Positions 23,159-34,623 are shown, counted from the stretch's first letter. The stretch: DNA of 64,000 nt from Salticus scenicus (GCA_963930645.1 OZ005662.1:77271841-77335840), one strand, 5' to 3'. Translations and numbers: made by a program. Notes: generated by a model not told the origin, from the sequence alone.

Positions 23159-24193
23159 ATACGATTACGAACTTAGTTAGAGTACTTTTTTTTTTTAACT
23201 TCGTAAAATAATAATAATAATAATAATAAAACTGGACGTATTATTAGAATGCTGAATTTCCCTATAATAATTACACAAGTTCCATGTATTTACATCTTAA
23301 AGTTTCCTATTGGTAGGTTTTTTTTTTTTTAATTTTTTATATGAAAGGACATTCTAAAAAAGAATTTACACAAAACTTTCTTTTCTTTTTCTTTTTTAAG
23401 TTTTCATGAGTACTGATAACATTATGGCATAAACAAAGTGACAACTATGTGATACAATCATAATTTTATTATATGATTAATTTACCTTATGTAGCCTCAA
23501 ATCGGATCCGTAGGATTAAACCAGAAAGGTATCAGTAAAATGTTTTCTGTTAACCACATGGAACTCCGTCCCTGCAAATGAACAGAAATTTTCGTTAATA
23601 ATATCCAGCTTACAATTATCAGAGACTTAAAAAAAAATTCACTGTGATAGTAATAATCTTAAAAATGCATTTTATTACATAGTCATCACTATCGATAGAA
23701 AGAAAAAAAAATTAATATTTTAATAGAAAAATATTATGTAAAAAATCATTGTTTTAAAATAGCAGTGACAATATAATAAAATGAGAGCAAAATTTTAGAA
23801 TCGCTGCGAGGCTGATAAAGTAAGTAGTTGTCATACATCATTTTACAAAAAAATAAGAAGTCAAAAATTCAAATAGGGTGATGTGAAGTAAGCGTATGTA
23901 AGTAGTTGTCATACATCATTTTACGGAAAAATAAGAATTAAAAAATTCAAATAGAATGATGTGAAGTAAGTGTAAACTCGGCTTATCACTGAATTAATAA
24001 GCTCTATTTTGACCTAATTGTCATTATATGTTTTTTTTTTTTTTTTTAACCCTTTTTTTTTATATTTAGGCTTAGGAAATCAATTCAAATATGAATCAGT
24101 GATAAATTTAGAAGTTTGAAAAACTGCTTATATTTCCACTCTCTGAAACTGTGCTGATATCAAAATTTGAAGCTTTGCCATTGCTGTACTTGT
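23159..24193. repeat. Spacer with a 78 bp tandem duplication
   Basis: 23821-23898 (TAAGTAGTTGTCATACATCA onward) is repeated directly at 23899-23975, both with GATGTGAAGTAAG. An (AAT)n run lies near 23209-23229. No gene is recognised in the rest. Confidence 0.6.
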
Positions 24194-24392
24194 GCATAGC
24201 TTCCAATATTTTAATTTATTCCGGAGTATTTTCAGCCCCGCCTCTATTTTGTACCACTTATTTTTTAAAAGTAATTATGTCTTATTTTATCGAAGCTATA
24301 TATTGGAGAAAATTTTTCTATAAATAAAGTGGTACGAAAAAAAGGCGGGGCTAAAAGTACTCCGGAATAAATTAAAATATTGGCAGCTATGC
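24194..24392. mobile_element. Palindromic GCCAA MITE, copy 1
   Basis: Left arm GCATAGCTTCCAATATTTTA through CCGGAGTATTTTCAGCCCCG and GTACCACTT is the reverse complement of the right arm ending ATTGGCAGCTATGC. The arms are about 75 bp with a ~50 bp centre. Short foldback with no coding capacity, first of four relatives in 1.4 kb. Confidence 0.8.
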
Positions 24393-24416
24393 TTGTGTAG
24401 TAAACTCCACAGTTTG

Positions 24417-24620
24417 TATATACTTGCCAACATCCTAATTATGAAACTATAATTTTTTCACACGTCTCTTTCTCCACATCACTTTATTTTTTAGAGCAAT
24501 CATCTTCAAATGTAGTTACGACTAAATGAGTATAAAATTATTCTAAAAAATGACTGGTGAAAAAAAAAAAGGCGAGTACTAAAAATCTTTTGTTTATTAA
24601 TGATTTGGTTGGCAAGTATA
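24417..24620. mobile_element. Palindromic GCCAA MITE, copy 2 (diverged)
   Basis: Ends TATACTTGCCAAC and GTTGGCAAGTATA are inverted. The interior shares the layout of copy 1 (TCACTTTATTTTTTAGAG and TATTCTAAAAAATGACTGGT) but is well diverged. Confidence 0.65.
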
Positions 24621-24760
24621 GTTTTTAGAAAGGAAAAAGCTAAGTTTTGAATGTAGAGTTTAAATAAAATTTCAGAACTGTTTTATTTCTTAAAATCTTT
24701 AGTTTGCTACTGCCACCTATGGTTACATTTACCCCAGAAAATTCGTATGTAGTTTAAGTG

Positions 24761-24966
24761 TGTAGCTGCCAACTTTTTTAATTTATTCCGGAATGTTATT
24801 AGTACCCACCCTTTTTTCACACCGTATTCTTTGTAGAGTAATTATCTTCAATATATAATTAAGATTAAAGATAAAAAAAATTACTTTACAAAGAATACAG
24901 TGTGAGAGAAAAGGATGAGCACTAACAACAATCCTGAATAAATTTTAAAATGTTTGCTATTATAGT
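24761..24966. mobile_element. Palindromic GCCAA MITE, copy 3
   Basis: Left arm GTAGCTGCCAAC then TTTAATTTATTCCGGAAT; right arm CCTGAATAAATTTTAAAATG. Inner arms CACCGTATTCTTTGTAGAG and TTTACAAAGAATACAGTGTG are inverted. Confidence 0.7.
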
Positions 24967-25189
24967 TAAGTGTAAACAGGGCTGTTACACTTCTCCCAAG
25001 CACATCAAACACATCACTTATAAATTTTTCTTTGACATTTTTGGTTCTGCCTAACTTTCGATGAAACCTAACATTCTACTTTTTTCTTATATTTTCTTAA
25101 AGACTTAAAATATTTTAGGGGTGAAGTGCTTGTACAAAAAAGTTCGAAATTCTCTAACGAGTTTAGATATTTTAAAAACTCAATCGCCG

Positions 25190-25569
25190 AGATGCCAACA
25201 TTTTAATTTATTCCGTAGCATTGTTCGTCCCAGCCTTTTTTACACAACACTTCATTTATAGTCATTTTTTATTCAATAAGTACTTACGATTAACTCTTCC
25301 CCTGGCACCGACGAGTTATTTCGTCAGTCGTCTGCTTGCTATAACCTACCACTGACGAGATAACTCGTTTACAGTGTTTGCTCAATTCTCACTCATTTTG
25401 TCACCAACTGTCATCAGCTGTGATGTCACCAGTTGTGGGGCAACTAAGCCACACCCTTAGCTAGAGATTAGTTATAAACAACAGATGGCGGGCAAAATTG
25501 GGTGACAGTGAAAGGGTTAAATAAGAAGAAAACTATATATATATATATATAATTAAATTGTTGGCATCT
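25190..25569. mobile_element. Palindromic GCCAA MITE, copy 4 (carries a piggyBac-type MITE)
   Basis: Ends GAGATGCCAACATTTTAATT and TTGGCATCTC are inverted, with the family phrase TTTATTCCGTAG near the left end. The centre is occupied by a TTAA-flanked insertion at 25294-25516. Confidence 0.7.
25294..25516. mobile_element. piggyBac-type MITE (TTAA target), nested
   Basis: Flanked by TTAA at 25290-25293 and 25517-25520. Ends CTCTTCCCCTGGC and TGTCACTGAAAGGG (as complement CCCTTTCACTGT) are imperfect inverted repeats. Inside, CGACGAGTTATTTCGTCAG and CTGACGAGATAACTCG form an internal inverted pair. It is 223 bp and non-coding. Confidence 0.7.
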
Positions 25570-25927
25570 CTGCTATCTGAATACTTGCCCTGAATATCTA
25601 TTAATGTAATAAATATGCAGATAGTAGACTTTGGTTCCGCTTGCCACGGGATTTGGGGCTAGTTGAACCCCGAAGCACAAAATTTTCATTTTCATTATTA
25701 TTATTTTAAGTAGTGCATTGTTAAATTATAAAATTATCATATTTTGTCAAAGCCAATTAGCTGTAGTTTATGCCTAAATATTTTCAAAAGTGTAGGTATA
25801 ATATTAAGTGAGCAAAATGACTTCAAATTCGAACTATGCCAAAACTTAGTTGCATTATCACACTTCAATCTATATAAATTTGGAGATAAAATAGGAGGTT
25901 ACGTAATGACCGAAAGAGGGGAAGGGT

Positions 25928-26003
25928 CACAATATTGAGTTATTAAAAAACAGGGTCACAGATATTGAGTTATTAAACTAACAGATATTGAGTTATTAAA
26001 AAA
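25928..26003. repeat. Short tandem repeat, three ~27 bp units
   Basis: The phrase ATATTGAGTTATTAAA occurs three times in direct order, preceded by (G)TCACA or ACAG. The region 25570-25927 before it shows no gene; the 64-codon open frame at 25744-25938 has no recognisable domain. Confidence 0.8.
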
Positions 26004-26016
26004 ATACACATACGTA

Positions 26017-26185
26017 CAGTCAGTAACAAAAGTGTCCGAACACTAGCAAAAATTCCTAGGTAAAAAAAGTACACTTCATACGGTTTTGTAAAATAAATCC
26101 TTGTTGAATCCTGTTCTTAGTCAGTGTAAGAACTTTTTTTACATAGGAATTTTTGCTAGTGTTCGGACACTTTTGTTACCGGCTG
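26017..26185. mobile_element. Tc1/mariner-type MITE
   Basis: Near-perfect 40+ bp inverted ends (CAGTCAGTAACAAAAGTGTC, then CGAACACTAGCAAAAATTCC, mirrored at 26143-26185) flanked by TA at 26015-26016 and 26186-26187. At 169 bp it contains little besides its ends. Confidence 0.9.
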
Positions 26186-26608
26186 TATACATATACGTAT
26201 TGTAACGTAGCCAATAATTTAATTTAAAAAAAAAAAAAAAAAAAAAGAACTTCCGGTATTTTTAGATTTAATAAAATGAATATAGTGTTACTTCTACATA
26301 GGTTGTGTCAAGTAAAAATATTTTTGGTCAAAATGGCCCTTGCATTAAGGGAAAAAAAAAAAAAAAAAAAGAAGGATCAAAAGCGAGGCATATCACTTTC
26401 AGAAAAGCATAAACAATCCACACCTATAAATAAAATTTAAAGTCAAACCGACACTTTCAGTTCATTTTCTCGGGACCGAACCCACCAAAACAGAGTTGTT
26501 CTTTCGGCTTTACATCTCTCGCTGACATCTCATTGAAGATTCCCGTTTAGCCTGTTTTTTAATAACCCCTTCACTTATTGATGACAAGCAAATCATGGGA
26601 ATTTTTAA

Positions 26609-28019
26609 CCCTTTTAGGGGCACTAAGTAAAAATGATTGAATTTCCTTTTAAATATATATATATATATCATAAAGTAAACATCCCCTACAAGTCATATTT
26701 GATGAAGAAAAAAATTCAACATGTGGGGATTTTTTTGTGGGTGGTGGCTAGACGTTCTAGCCACTGCGCACATACGTCATGTATCTTAATTTTCGTATGG
26801 AAATAAATATTTATATATTTAAGGAATGAAAATTGAAACTATGCCTTGAAAATGTAATTATTATAATACAATGTAAAAATAATTAATTATTACTTAAATT
26901 ATAATGCTTCTTTATCCTTTTTTAATGATTTATTATATATATATACACACATATATGGGCTGTTTAAAATTTGTTTAGAAACTTTTATGCATTAGTAATA
27001 AGAAAAAATTATTCACTGTTTAAAGAATAAAAATTATAGTTATTCAATTATATTGTAAGTACAATAAATTTTGAAACTGATTCAGTACATAAATTAAAAG
27101 ACATAATTTCTTACCTTCATATTGTAATGAAATAATCAATTCACAAATTGCATATACAGAAATATGAAAACTTTAAAAATATTAATGTTCTTTAAAATTT
27201 GTTTGTTCCTGATCCAGATACTGCAGAATCATCATCTGAGGGTAGCTCTTCAAACAGAGCAATAGCTTCATCCAAAGATAAGCCTTTTCTAGGCATTATT
27301 GTGATAAAAATTAAGATATATAAATTTAATTTATAATTATTTAGAGAAAGTAACTAAATTTAAAAGCTATGGAAATAAACATTTATTTTTAAAAATCACG
27401 ATATAAGAGCAATAGAAAAAAGCAGCCTCTTTCTATACTGTAAACCGAAATACTGGATAGCTTTTTTGTAAGAACCCTCCCACGCTTGTTTACTTCTGTA
27501 TTTACACTCTACTATCCCTTATTGTTTATATTTATCACAGTTCACTAACCCCAAAAGACCCTCTTTATTTATCTCAAAGGAAAAGAAATTTCTTTCCCCA
27601 GCAGAGCCTGTCTTATGGTATCTCCCCTGACATATATGCGCGGTGGCTAGAGCGTCTATCCACCTAAAAGATGCTCCTAAAAATCAAACTAAAATTAATG
27701 ATCTAAGATAATATGTAAATCTGTTGTATTTAAAAGGTGCATTACAGTATATTTACACTACCAAATACTTTTGAATACAAAATTATTTTTCATAAAAATA
27801 TATAAAAGAAACTTCAAAAATTTTTCCTGCAACTTGTCCATTTAAAAAAGTCACAGGCACATCCTGCTTAAAGTTACTGTAGTGCTGCCATCTCTATTTC
27901 AATTTTAGAAGTACACATTAACTTTTCATAAAAGTGCATAGAAAAAGTAGCCACTGTACACCTAGAGAAAAATTTCCAAAGTAGGTGGATAGACCCTCTA
28001 GCCACCGCCCCTGAAAGGG
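26609..28019 (-). mobile_element. piggyBac-type element with deleted transposase
   Basis: Flanked by TTAA at 26605-26608 and 28020-28023, with inverted ends CCCTTTTAGGGGC and GCCCCTGAAAGGG. A subterminal motif of about 22 bases, close to GGTGGCTAGAC-NNTCTAGCCAC, occurs at about 26743, 27641 and 27984. On the minus strand a short frame at 27192-27296 looks like the start of a piggyBac transposase. At 1411 bp it is a deletion derivative that would need transposase from elsewhere. Confidence 0.8.
27192..27296 (-). pseudogene. piggyBac-like transposase, N-terminal 34 codons
   Basis: The frame starts ATG at 27296 and stops at 27192. It reads MPRKGLSLDEAIALFEELPS and then an acidic serine-rich tail (DDDSAVSGSG). 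Many piggyBac transposases begin with a short basic start, a helical DEA/E-L segment and an acidic stretch, and this position just inside a TTAA element fits. The DDD catalytic domain and the cysteine-rich C-terminus are absent. Could be a chance frame, but composition and context argue for a relic. Confidence 0.55.
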
Positions 28020-28020
28020 T

Positions 28021-28678
28021 TAAGAGAAGTTTAATCATCAGGAGATTTATAATAGAGCAGCTGCCGGTGTAACGTCAACGCATAAATTTATAGAAGAAAT
28101 TTATAGCTATAGAAGCGTTATATACACTATCTACAATAATTATTTAGACACTTTAGAGCTCAGACGTTTTTTTAATATCTAGAAAAATTCTTTACAAATT
28201 ATCTTGAAACTCTGAGAGTACAAAGAACTTGTTATACCTCATATATTTTAACAAGAGTTTTTTCGCGAAAAAGAAAAAGAGCTAGTAAAAAATTAAACAA
28301 AAATCAAAATATTTTGGGGCACCCTATAAAAAGGAATGCCTGAAGTTTTTAAGAGAAGTTTAATCGTCAGGAGATTTATGGTAGAGCAGCTGCCGGTGTA
28401 ACGTCGATGCATAAATTTATAGAAGAAATTTATAGCTATAGAAGCGCTATACACTATCTACCAATAAGTATTTAGACACTTTAGAGTTTAGACGTTTTTT
28501 TAATATCTAGAAAAATTCTTTACAAATTATCTTGAAACTTTGAGAGTACAAAGAACTTGTTACGCCTCATATATTTCAACACGAGTTTTTTTCCTGAAAA
28601 AGAAAAAGGGACCAGTAAAAAATTAAACAAAAATAAAAATATTTTGGGGCATTCTGTAAAAAGGAATTATTGAAGTGC
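28021..28678. repeat. 329 bp tandem duplication
   Basis: AAGAGAAGTTTAATC begins at 28022 and again at 28351, and the two units agree along their length (GAGCAGCTGCCGGTGTAACG; CTAGAAAAATTCTTTACAAA). The piggyBac element's right TTAA sits at the start of the first unit. The second unit forms the outer part of the palindrome below. Confidence 0.85.
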
Positions 28679-29915
28679 GTTTCTGCTGCAGCATCTGATT
28701 ATGGGGGTATATTCTAATTATCTGTATGAATTTTTATGAGGCTACCACATACATTCATTGAGATATAGCGATTTCTTTAAAAAATTGCAAAAAATAATGT
28801 CACTTTTTAAAATATAACACGTAGGGTATTGGACCCAGTGTCAAGCAACTTTCAGAAAACTTGACGTTCTACATTAGACACAGTATACTGCAATCAGAAT
28901 ACAAAAATGTTAATTATCTTACGAAATATGAACGTTTTTACTGAATAATTTTTAACTACGCATGCGCAAGCTTTAAAAAAATTTCTTTTACATAATTTAA
29001 AAGCCAAAGGTATTGAGCTACTTATAATGTATATATATATATATATATATATAGATAGATAGATAGATATATCGTGCAAATTAAAAAAGTTATGAGAGAT
29101 AGAATGAACAGTATTTCATTTCCTCGCAAAAAGAAAGGAAGATGATAGGGGTTTTATCAATATTTATTCACAATCAGCATACGCTGTATTACCATTGGGC
29201 ATTCATTGAATCAAAATAAAAAAAATGAATAAAACCCCTTATAGTTTAGCTTTTATTTTGAAAGGAACTGAAATTCTGTTCATTCTATCGCTCATAACTT
29301 TTTGAATTTACACGATATTTGTTTGGAACTTTCATACAAACAGCTCAATAATTTAGGCTATTAAATTATCCAAGTAAAATTTCTTAAAAGCTTGCGCATG
29401 CGTAGTTAAAAATTATTCAGTAAAAGATCTCATATATCATAAGATATTTAACATATTTGCATTCTGATTGCTGTGTGCTGTGACTAATGTAGTATGCCAA
29501 GTTTCCTAAAAATGGTTTTGCACTAGGTCTAATACCCTATGTGTTATAATTAAAATGTGGCAATAATTTCTTTTGCAATTTTTTAAAGAAACCGTTATAG
29601 TTCCATGAATATATATGGTAGCTTCTTAAAAATTTATTCAGATAAGTATAAGGATCCTCGTAATCACATATTACAGCCAAAGTACATTTCGAGCATTATT
29701 TTTTTACAGGATGTTCCAAGATATTTTGACTTTTGTTTAATTTTTTACTGATCCTCTTTTTATTTTCAGGACAAAACTTTTGCTGAAATATATGAGGTAT
29801 AACATGTTCTTTATACTACTGAAATTTCAAGATAATTTCTGCAGAACTTTTCTAGATGTTTGACAAAATGTCTAAATTTGAAACTGTTCAAATACTTATT
29901 GATAGATAGTGTAGT
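28440..29915. repeat. Large imperfect palindrome, ~720 bp arms
   Basis: Left arm about 28440-29170 and right arm about 29210-29915 are inverted copies. Matching pairs include TTTTTAACTACGCATGCGCA with TGCGCATGCGTAGTTAAAAA, and AGTAAAAAATTAAACAAAA with its complement at about 29735. The centre is AT-rich around 29185. A (TA)n(GATA)n tract near 29030-29070 interrupts one arm. Arms have diverged noticeably, so it is old. No coding region. Confidence 0.8.
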
Positions 29916-30042
29916 ACTGACGTCACAAAAAATAGGTAAATTCTTTATATCTCTATAGTGAGAGGTCAGGTATTCACAAAAAGGAGAGGAACACTATTGG
30001 ATTTTATAAAAGCCAAGATATAAAATTACAACATTCTACGGC

Positions 30043-30354
30043 CATAGCCGCCTAAACTAGATGCCTGTCGCGTAGCTCGGAACCTTGGCAACAGTTGTAG
30101 TGGTAGACAGCGCCATCTGGTACAGATTGCGTGACTTTTTTTATTCAACTGTCACTAATAATTTTAAGAAGTGATATGTGATATATGTAATCGACGTTTT
30201 TTCGATTGTATTCGTCTTTTATGCATATCATATCTCACTTTTAAAAATTTTTGGCGGCTGTTGAATAAAAAAGTCGCGTAAGCTGTACCAGGTGGCGCTG
30301 TCTACTGCTTCAACTGTTTCCAAGATTCCGAGCCACGCGACAGGCATGGCTATG
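30043..30354. mobile_element. CATAG foldback element, copy 2 (uninterrupted)
   Basis: Ends CATAGCCGCCTAAACTAGAT and GGCATGGCTATG are inverted. Arms of about 145 bp each contain GACAGCGCCATCTGGTACAG and its complement. Flanks CTACGGC at 30036-30042 and 30355-30361 form a perfect 7 bp target duplication. Length 312 bp, no coding capacity. Confidence 0.9.
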
Positions 30355-30361
30355 CTACGGC

Positions 30362-30639
30362 TAACAATTTTGAAGTTGTATTAACGTCACAATAGAACTT
30401 CGTAATGTAATGTCTTATTGTCGACGGTCTGGAATTAATCAGTAGCTGTGGTTCAGAGACATGTCATCACAAATTCGATCCCACCGCGGAACTGAATTAA
30501 ACGTTTTTCAATAATGCGAGATAGATACACATTTCGTTATCCTATACATATGACTGTTGTTCTCGGCTCACATCCAGCTATTTATGATTTGTCGTATTAA
30601 AAATTCATATTTTAAGAAACGAATTAGTAAAATTATATT
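30362..30639. other. Spacer, no feature recognised
   Basis: Mixed-composition DNA. A stretch near 30469 (TTCGATCCCACCGCGG) is reminiscent of a tRNA B box but no A box or fold is convincing. Confidence 0.4.
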
Positions 30640-30640
30640 A

Positions 30641-30749
30641 CCCTAACAGCACACTTATCCATAGTACATCCTGAGGATGTACTTCTTAGACGTACTTTTA
30701 TTCATAGGATATCCTGAAGATGTCTTGTGGATGAGGTATGCTGTTAGGG
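30641..30749. mobile_element. Mini inverted-repeat element, 109 bp
   Basis: Inverted ends CCCTAACAGCA and TGCTGTTAGGG flanked by TA (or TTA on the left). An internal palindrome AGTACATCCTGAGGATGTAC lies at 30663-30682. Too small to encode anything. The 63-codon frame at 30677-30868 crosses its end and is not a gene. Confidence 0.7.
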
Positions 30750-31378
30750 TAGGTGTGTCCTTCTTTCGGGTCATTCTAAATGAACCTCTCCCGTATTCAA
30801 ACGAGTTTTGTTTTGGAGAAAACTACGAGAAACTCCAAATGACCAGACCGACGTGCGCGACCTCTTGACACCTCTCGCCTACTAGCTTCGAGTGCAGAAC
30901 TTCTCGGCTATTGGTGAGGCAGAATGATATATATATTAGAAATATTATTATAATCTGAAATTCAAAATTAACGTAATAAAACTTTCAACATTATACAGCT
31001 GATTTACTTAATACATTTATTTTGAATTATTCCCTATGGAACAACAATATCAAAATTAATGCTGCCATGAGAAGGAAGTACTCCTATGTATAGAATCACA
31101 TTCCTTTTCTTTATATAGCACTCCTGTATAGGGCTTACTCTGGAAAACCACTTGTTAAATTTCGGAGTAGGGCTGCAATTTACCAAATAGAAGGGGAACA
31201 AAATTTTGAAAATCAATTAAAATAAAGAAAAATATTTTTTTTAAAAAGACTGCATAAAAAATGTATTTGGTTCCAGTGCGAAATCAATGAGCGTTAAATG
31301 TTATAGTTCTTAAAAAAAAAAAAGGGGGGGGGGGGAGTCAAACTGCACAAACTAAATAATAATAATAATAATAATAAT

Positions 31379-31409
<31 letters not shown>

Positions 31410-32349
31410 TAAAATAAATAAATAAAAATAAAATAAAGAACAGAAATTTGCAAGACAATCTGATTTTAACAAATAGACTCAATTAGTTTGAAAATGAGTT
31501 ATTAAAATGTTACATACATCCATTTCTCAGAGTGCGATATTTTAGCATATGTATATTTTTAAATAGAATAAGATATTTTTAAAGAAAACTTTTTAGCATA
31601 TCATAAACCTTCTAACATGTCTTCGACACCTGCTCTTCATTTCTCAACATTCTTGTTTGCACATACACCTGACAAATATAAATATTTCTTCTACACCTTC
31701 ACTTCGTGGAAAATAATTCCACGCACTTGGCAAAACATTTTAGAATGCTGTGAAAGTAAAGCTTTTTCTTTTTTTTTTTTTTTTTTATTTTTTAATAAAT
31801 ACGTCTTAAAAGAAGAAGAAGAAAAAAAAAGGTTAAATATATGATGCAAGATTTCAAAATATTTACATTTTTGAAAATTTCAATCTGAAAGGAAGTTCTT
31901 AAGGATTTACATAGGTTTCAAAGGCTAAAAAATGCATATATTCTTTTCTTTCTTCTTCTTCTTTTTTTTTCTTTTATATATAATAATTAAAATTTTTTAT
32001 CCAAAATTTTAAGCATATAAAAGAGCAATAACTTAACAATATTTTATAAAATTTTCATTAAAATGTTTGGAAAATTCTGACGGTGTGACCTAGGTTCCAA
32101 AAATTTTTAAGGAAAGTGGTGCATTGAATAACTGATGTAGTTTAGCCATTTTTTTTTTTTTTTTAAGTGAGGAAATATGTATAGCTCATTCTTGAACGAA
32201 GGACTTTTTAAAAAAAAAAGAAAGAAAGAAAAAGAAGAGAATAGAACATGTAAATTTTTGACAGAGGTGTATGTAAAAGGTAAATAAACAAATAAAAATT
32301 AAAATTAAATAAAAATTAAATAAATAAATAAATACAATTTTTAGTTCAT
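30750..32349. other. AT-rich spacer with microsatellites
   Basis: Contains (AAT)n and AAAT-type repeats at about 31356-31440, homopurine/homopyrimidine tracts near 31765, 31800 and 31950, and a G-run at 31324-31335. Short open frames follow these tracts. No gene is supported. Confidence 0.5.
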
Positions 32350-32555
32350 TTTAATCCACGTATAGCCTTGTAAATTAGTTAACCCGCTAAAAAGAGCCAC
32401 AGCAGACTTTCTTTGAAAACCAGGAATTATTTTCTCATCTCCCAAAATCTTCCATCTCTTGTCACCTGCAGCTTGAGTCATATTCCGTTTAACAGTTTTC
32501 CTATGGATCAGGTTGACATACTATTTAGTCGAATGGAATGAGAGCGGAGGGTTTA

Positions 32556-34161
32556 CAGTGGTGGACATAATTATAAGACACCTATCTAATTTGACAAATA
32601 GTGAAAGAAAAGATTCAGAGTTTAAAAATGTTTTATCAAATACGTCAAAAACATAAATTTATTCTGTTATCATATGTAATTATTTTATAATAATGAAATT
32701 TTCATACAATTTAATGAAAAAACTTAAAAACATAATGGACAAAATTATAAGACACCAACCGATTTTTCCAAATACAGTGGTCAACATAATTTGCAGACAC
32801 TAATGGTCTAAAAGAAAATCCTCTAACATGGTTATTCAATATTTGGTGGAGCCGCCATTGTTTTTTATAACATGAAAGATGCGATTCGGCATCGAATCTA
32901 TCAATTCTAATAAAATATCGCAACACAGTTCTTCCCAAGCACATTTTATAGCATTGTTTATGTCTTTGACACATATAAACTGCCTCCCATTTCGGAAAGC
33001 CGCACGAGCTAAGATCCCCCACAAGTTTTCGATGGGATTTAAGTCTGGGGAGCGAGAAGACCACGGGAGAACATTGATACTTTGCTCTGAAAGCCACTTT
33101 TTTGTTTCGTGTGATGCATGAATCGGCGCGTTATCGTGCTGGAAAGTGTAGTTTTCGCCACAAAGAAGTTCACCGTATATGGCTAGTTGATATTTAAGAA
33201 GATTCTTATACTTTTCGGAATTCATTCTTGAATGCACAAAAACAATATCCGTTTTCCCTGGAGCCGAAAAACCAGCCCAAACCATTACTGAGCCTCCACC
33301 CATTTGGCGGCTCATTAGTATATGAGTAGACTTCCGTAAATCATGCCAATAATATTGAAACCCGAGAGGACAATTTATGTTAAAATTTTTTTGATCAGAA
33401 AATAACACAGAGTACCATTTGGAGGTCCAGGCCATAGTTTGTTTAGCGAAGTTTAGACGCTCCATTTTGTGCCGGCTTAGACGCGGTGGTTTTTTCTTCA
33501 TTTTTTTATATTTCACATAAGAAGCATTATTCAACACCCTGCGAATGGTTCTCCTTGAACAATTCAGTTTCAAAGCATTTTTAATGCCTGCAGTGGTCAT
33601 CTTATTCTATGTAGCGAGCGAAAGCACATGGCGTCTGTCTCTCGAGGACAAGCAAGGAGTACGTCCAGATCTTTTAATCACCGATCCATTAATTCCTCTT
33701 TTCAAAACATTTCTAAATGCATATCTAGAGCGTTTGATAACTTTTGAAATATTATTAATTGAAGCACCAGTTCCATTTCATCTCCAAATTTCTCAAATTT
33801 CACTTTCTTTTAATTCTGTACCTCGTGACATGTTTGTAAATGCGTGAAGTCGGTATCGTCTGCTTTAGTTAACTGCTGACGTCATAACAGCGTGCAGAAA
33901 ATTTGCATATTGCACATTATTTTCGAAAAAAAAGCAGGTGTTTTAATTAAAATGTTAGAGTGTCTTATAATTCTGCCCATGGTATTTTTAACTTTTTTTT
34001 TAATAAACTCTATAAAAATATCATTTCTGTGAAACAATTACGTGTGATAACAGAATAAATTTATGTTTTTGACGTATTTGATAAAACAATTTTAAGCTCT
34101 GAATCTTTTCCTTCACTATTTGTCAAATTAGATAGTTGTCTTATAATTATGTCCACCACTG
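32556..34161 (-). mobile_element. Tc3-like Tc1/mariner transposon with long IR/DR-type ends
   Basis: Flanked by TA at 32554-32555 and 34162-34163. The inverted ends begin CAGTGGTGGACATAATTATA and stay similar for about 200 bp. A second, inner copy of the end motif lies at about 32735-32757 (GGACAAAATTATAAGACACC) and, inverted, at 33957-33981. Two transposase sites per end is the IR/DR plan known from Tc3 and Sleeping Beauty type elements. The element encodes one transposase on the minus strand. It is inserted in the LINE fragment. Confidence 0.92.
32836..33831 (-). pseudogene. Tc3-like DD34E transposase with three stops near its start
   Basis: The likely original start is the ATG at 33831. 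From there 331 codons stay in one frame to the stop at 32836, but three stops (two TGA, one TAG) fall in the first 77 codons, in the DNA-binding part (GASINNISKVIKRSRYAF). An internal ATG at 33600 opens the last 254 residues. Catalytic region: VLFSDQKNFN (first Asp, usual SDEK changed to SDQK), GGGSVMVWAGFS, FQHDNAPIHAS (second Asp) and SPDLNPIENLWG (Glu), with 34 residues between second Asp and Glu. A recently dead copy with no frameshift. Open frames on the other strand are shadows. Confidence 0.92.
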
Positions 34162-34392
34162 TATACACTGCCCTATCAAAGCTCCTTTTTTAGCTAGAGC
34201 ATCAGTTTTTTCACTGCCCAAAATTTCACAATGGGCTGGAATCCATTAAAATGAAATTCTGTGTGCCAGTACCTTAAGTAAAAGGACTTACATTTCAAAA
34301 TTCTTTGGGAATTATTTTGTTTGTTCAGTAGGGCCTGAAACGCACTTTTAGAATCTGACAATATTACCGCTCTTTCAAAGGAGTGTTTGCGG

Positions 34393-34623
34393 CAGTGGCG
34401 TATCGTGAATGACGATTTGGGTATGCTTCACTCGAGTAGTTAGAAACAGTACATTAAAAAAGATATTCAATCTTCTTATTGGGCATTTCGATTATTTCGG
34501 GAAACAACGTAGGTATGACGACATTTCAACAGTCAATCAGAAGAATGAGCTTTTTATGATAACGAACTGTTTCTAGCCACCGGTATGGAGCATACCTAAA
34601 ACGCCATTCACGATAAGTTACTG
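34393..34623. mobile_element. hAT MITE inserted in the LINE RNase H domain
   Basis: Inverted ends CAGTGGCGTATCGTGAATG and the complement of CAGTAACTTATCGTGAATGG. Flanks GTTTGCGG (34385-34392) and GTTTCCGG (34624-34631) are an 8 bp duplication with one mismatch. Removing the insert and one flank restores the RNase H reading frame across QQLSIRKHSFERAVILSDS, so the boundaries are sound. 231 bp, non-coding. Confidence 0.85.

Noticed and set aside
30430..30500. tRNA-like or SINE sequence
   Set aside because: Only a weak B-box-like TTCGATCCC; no A box at the right distance.
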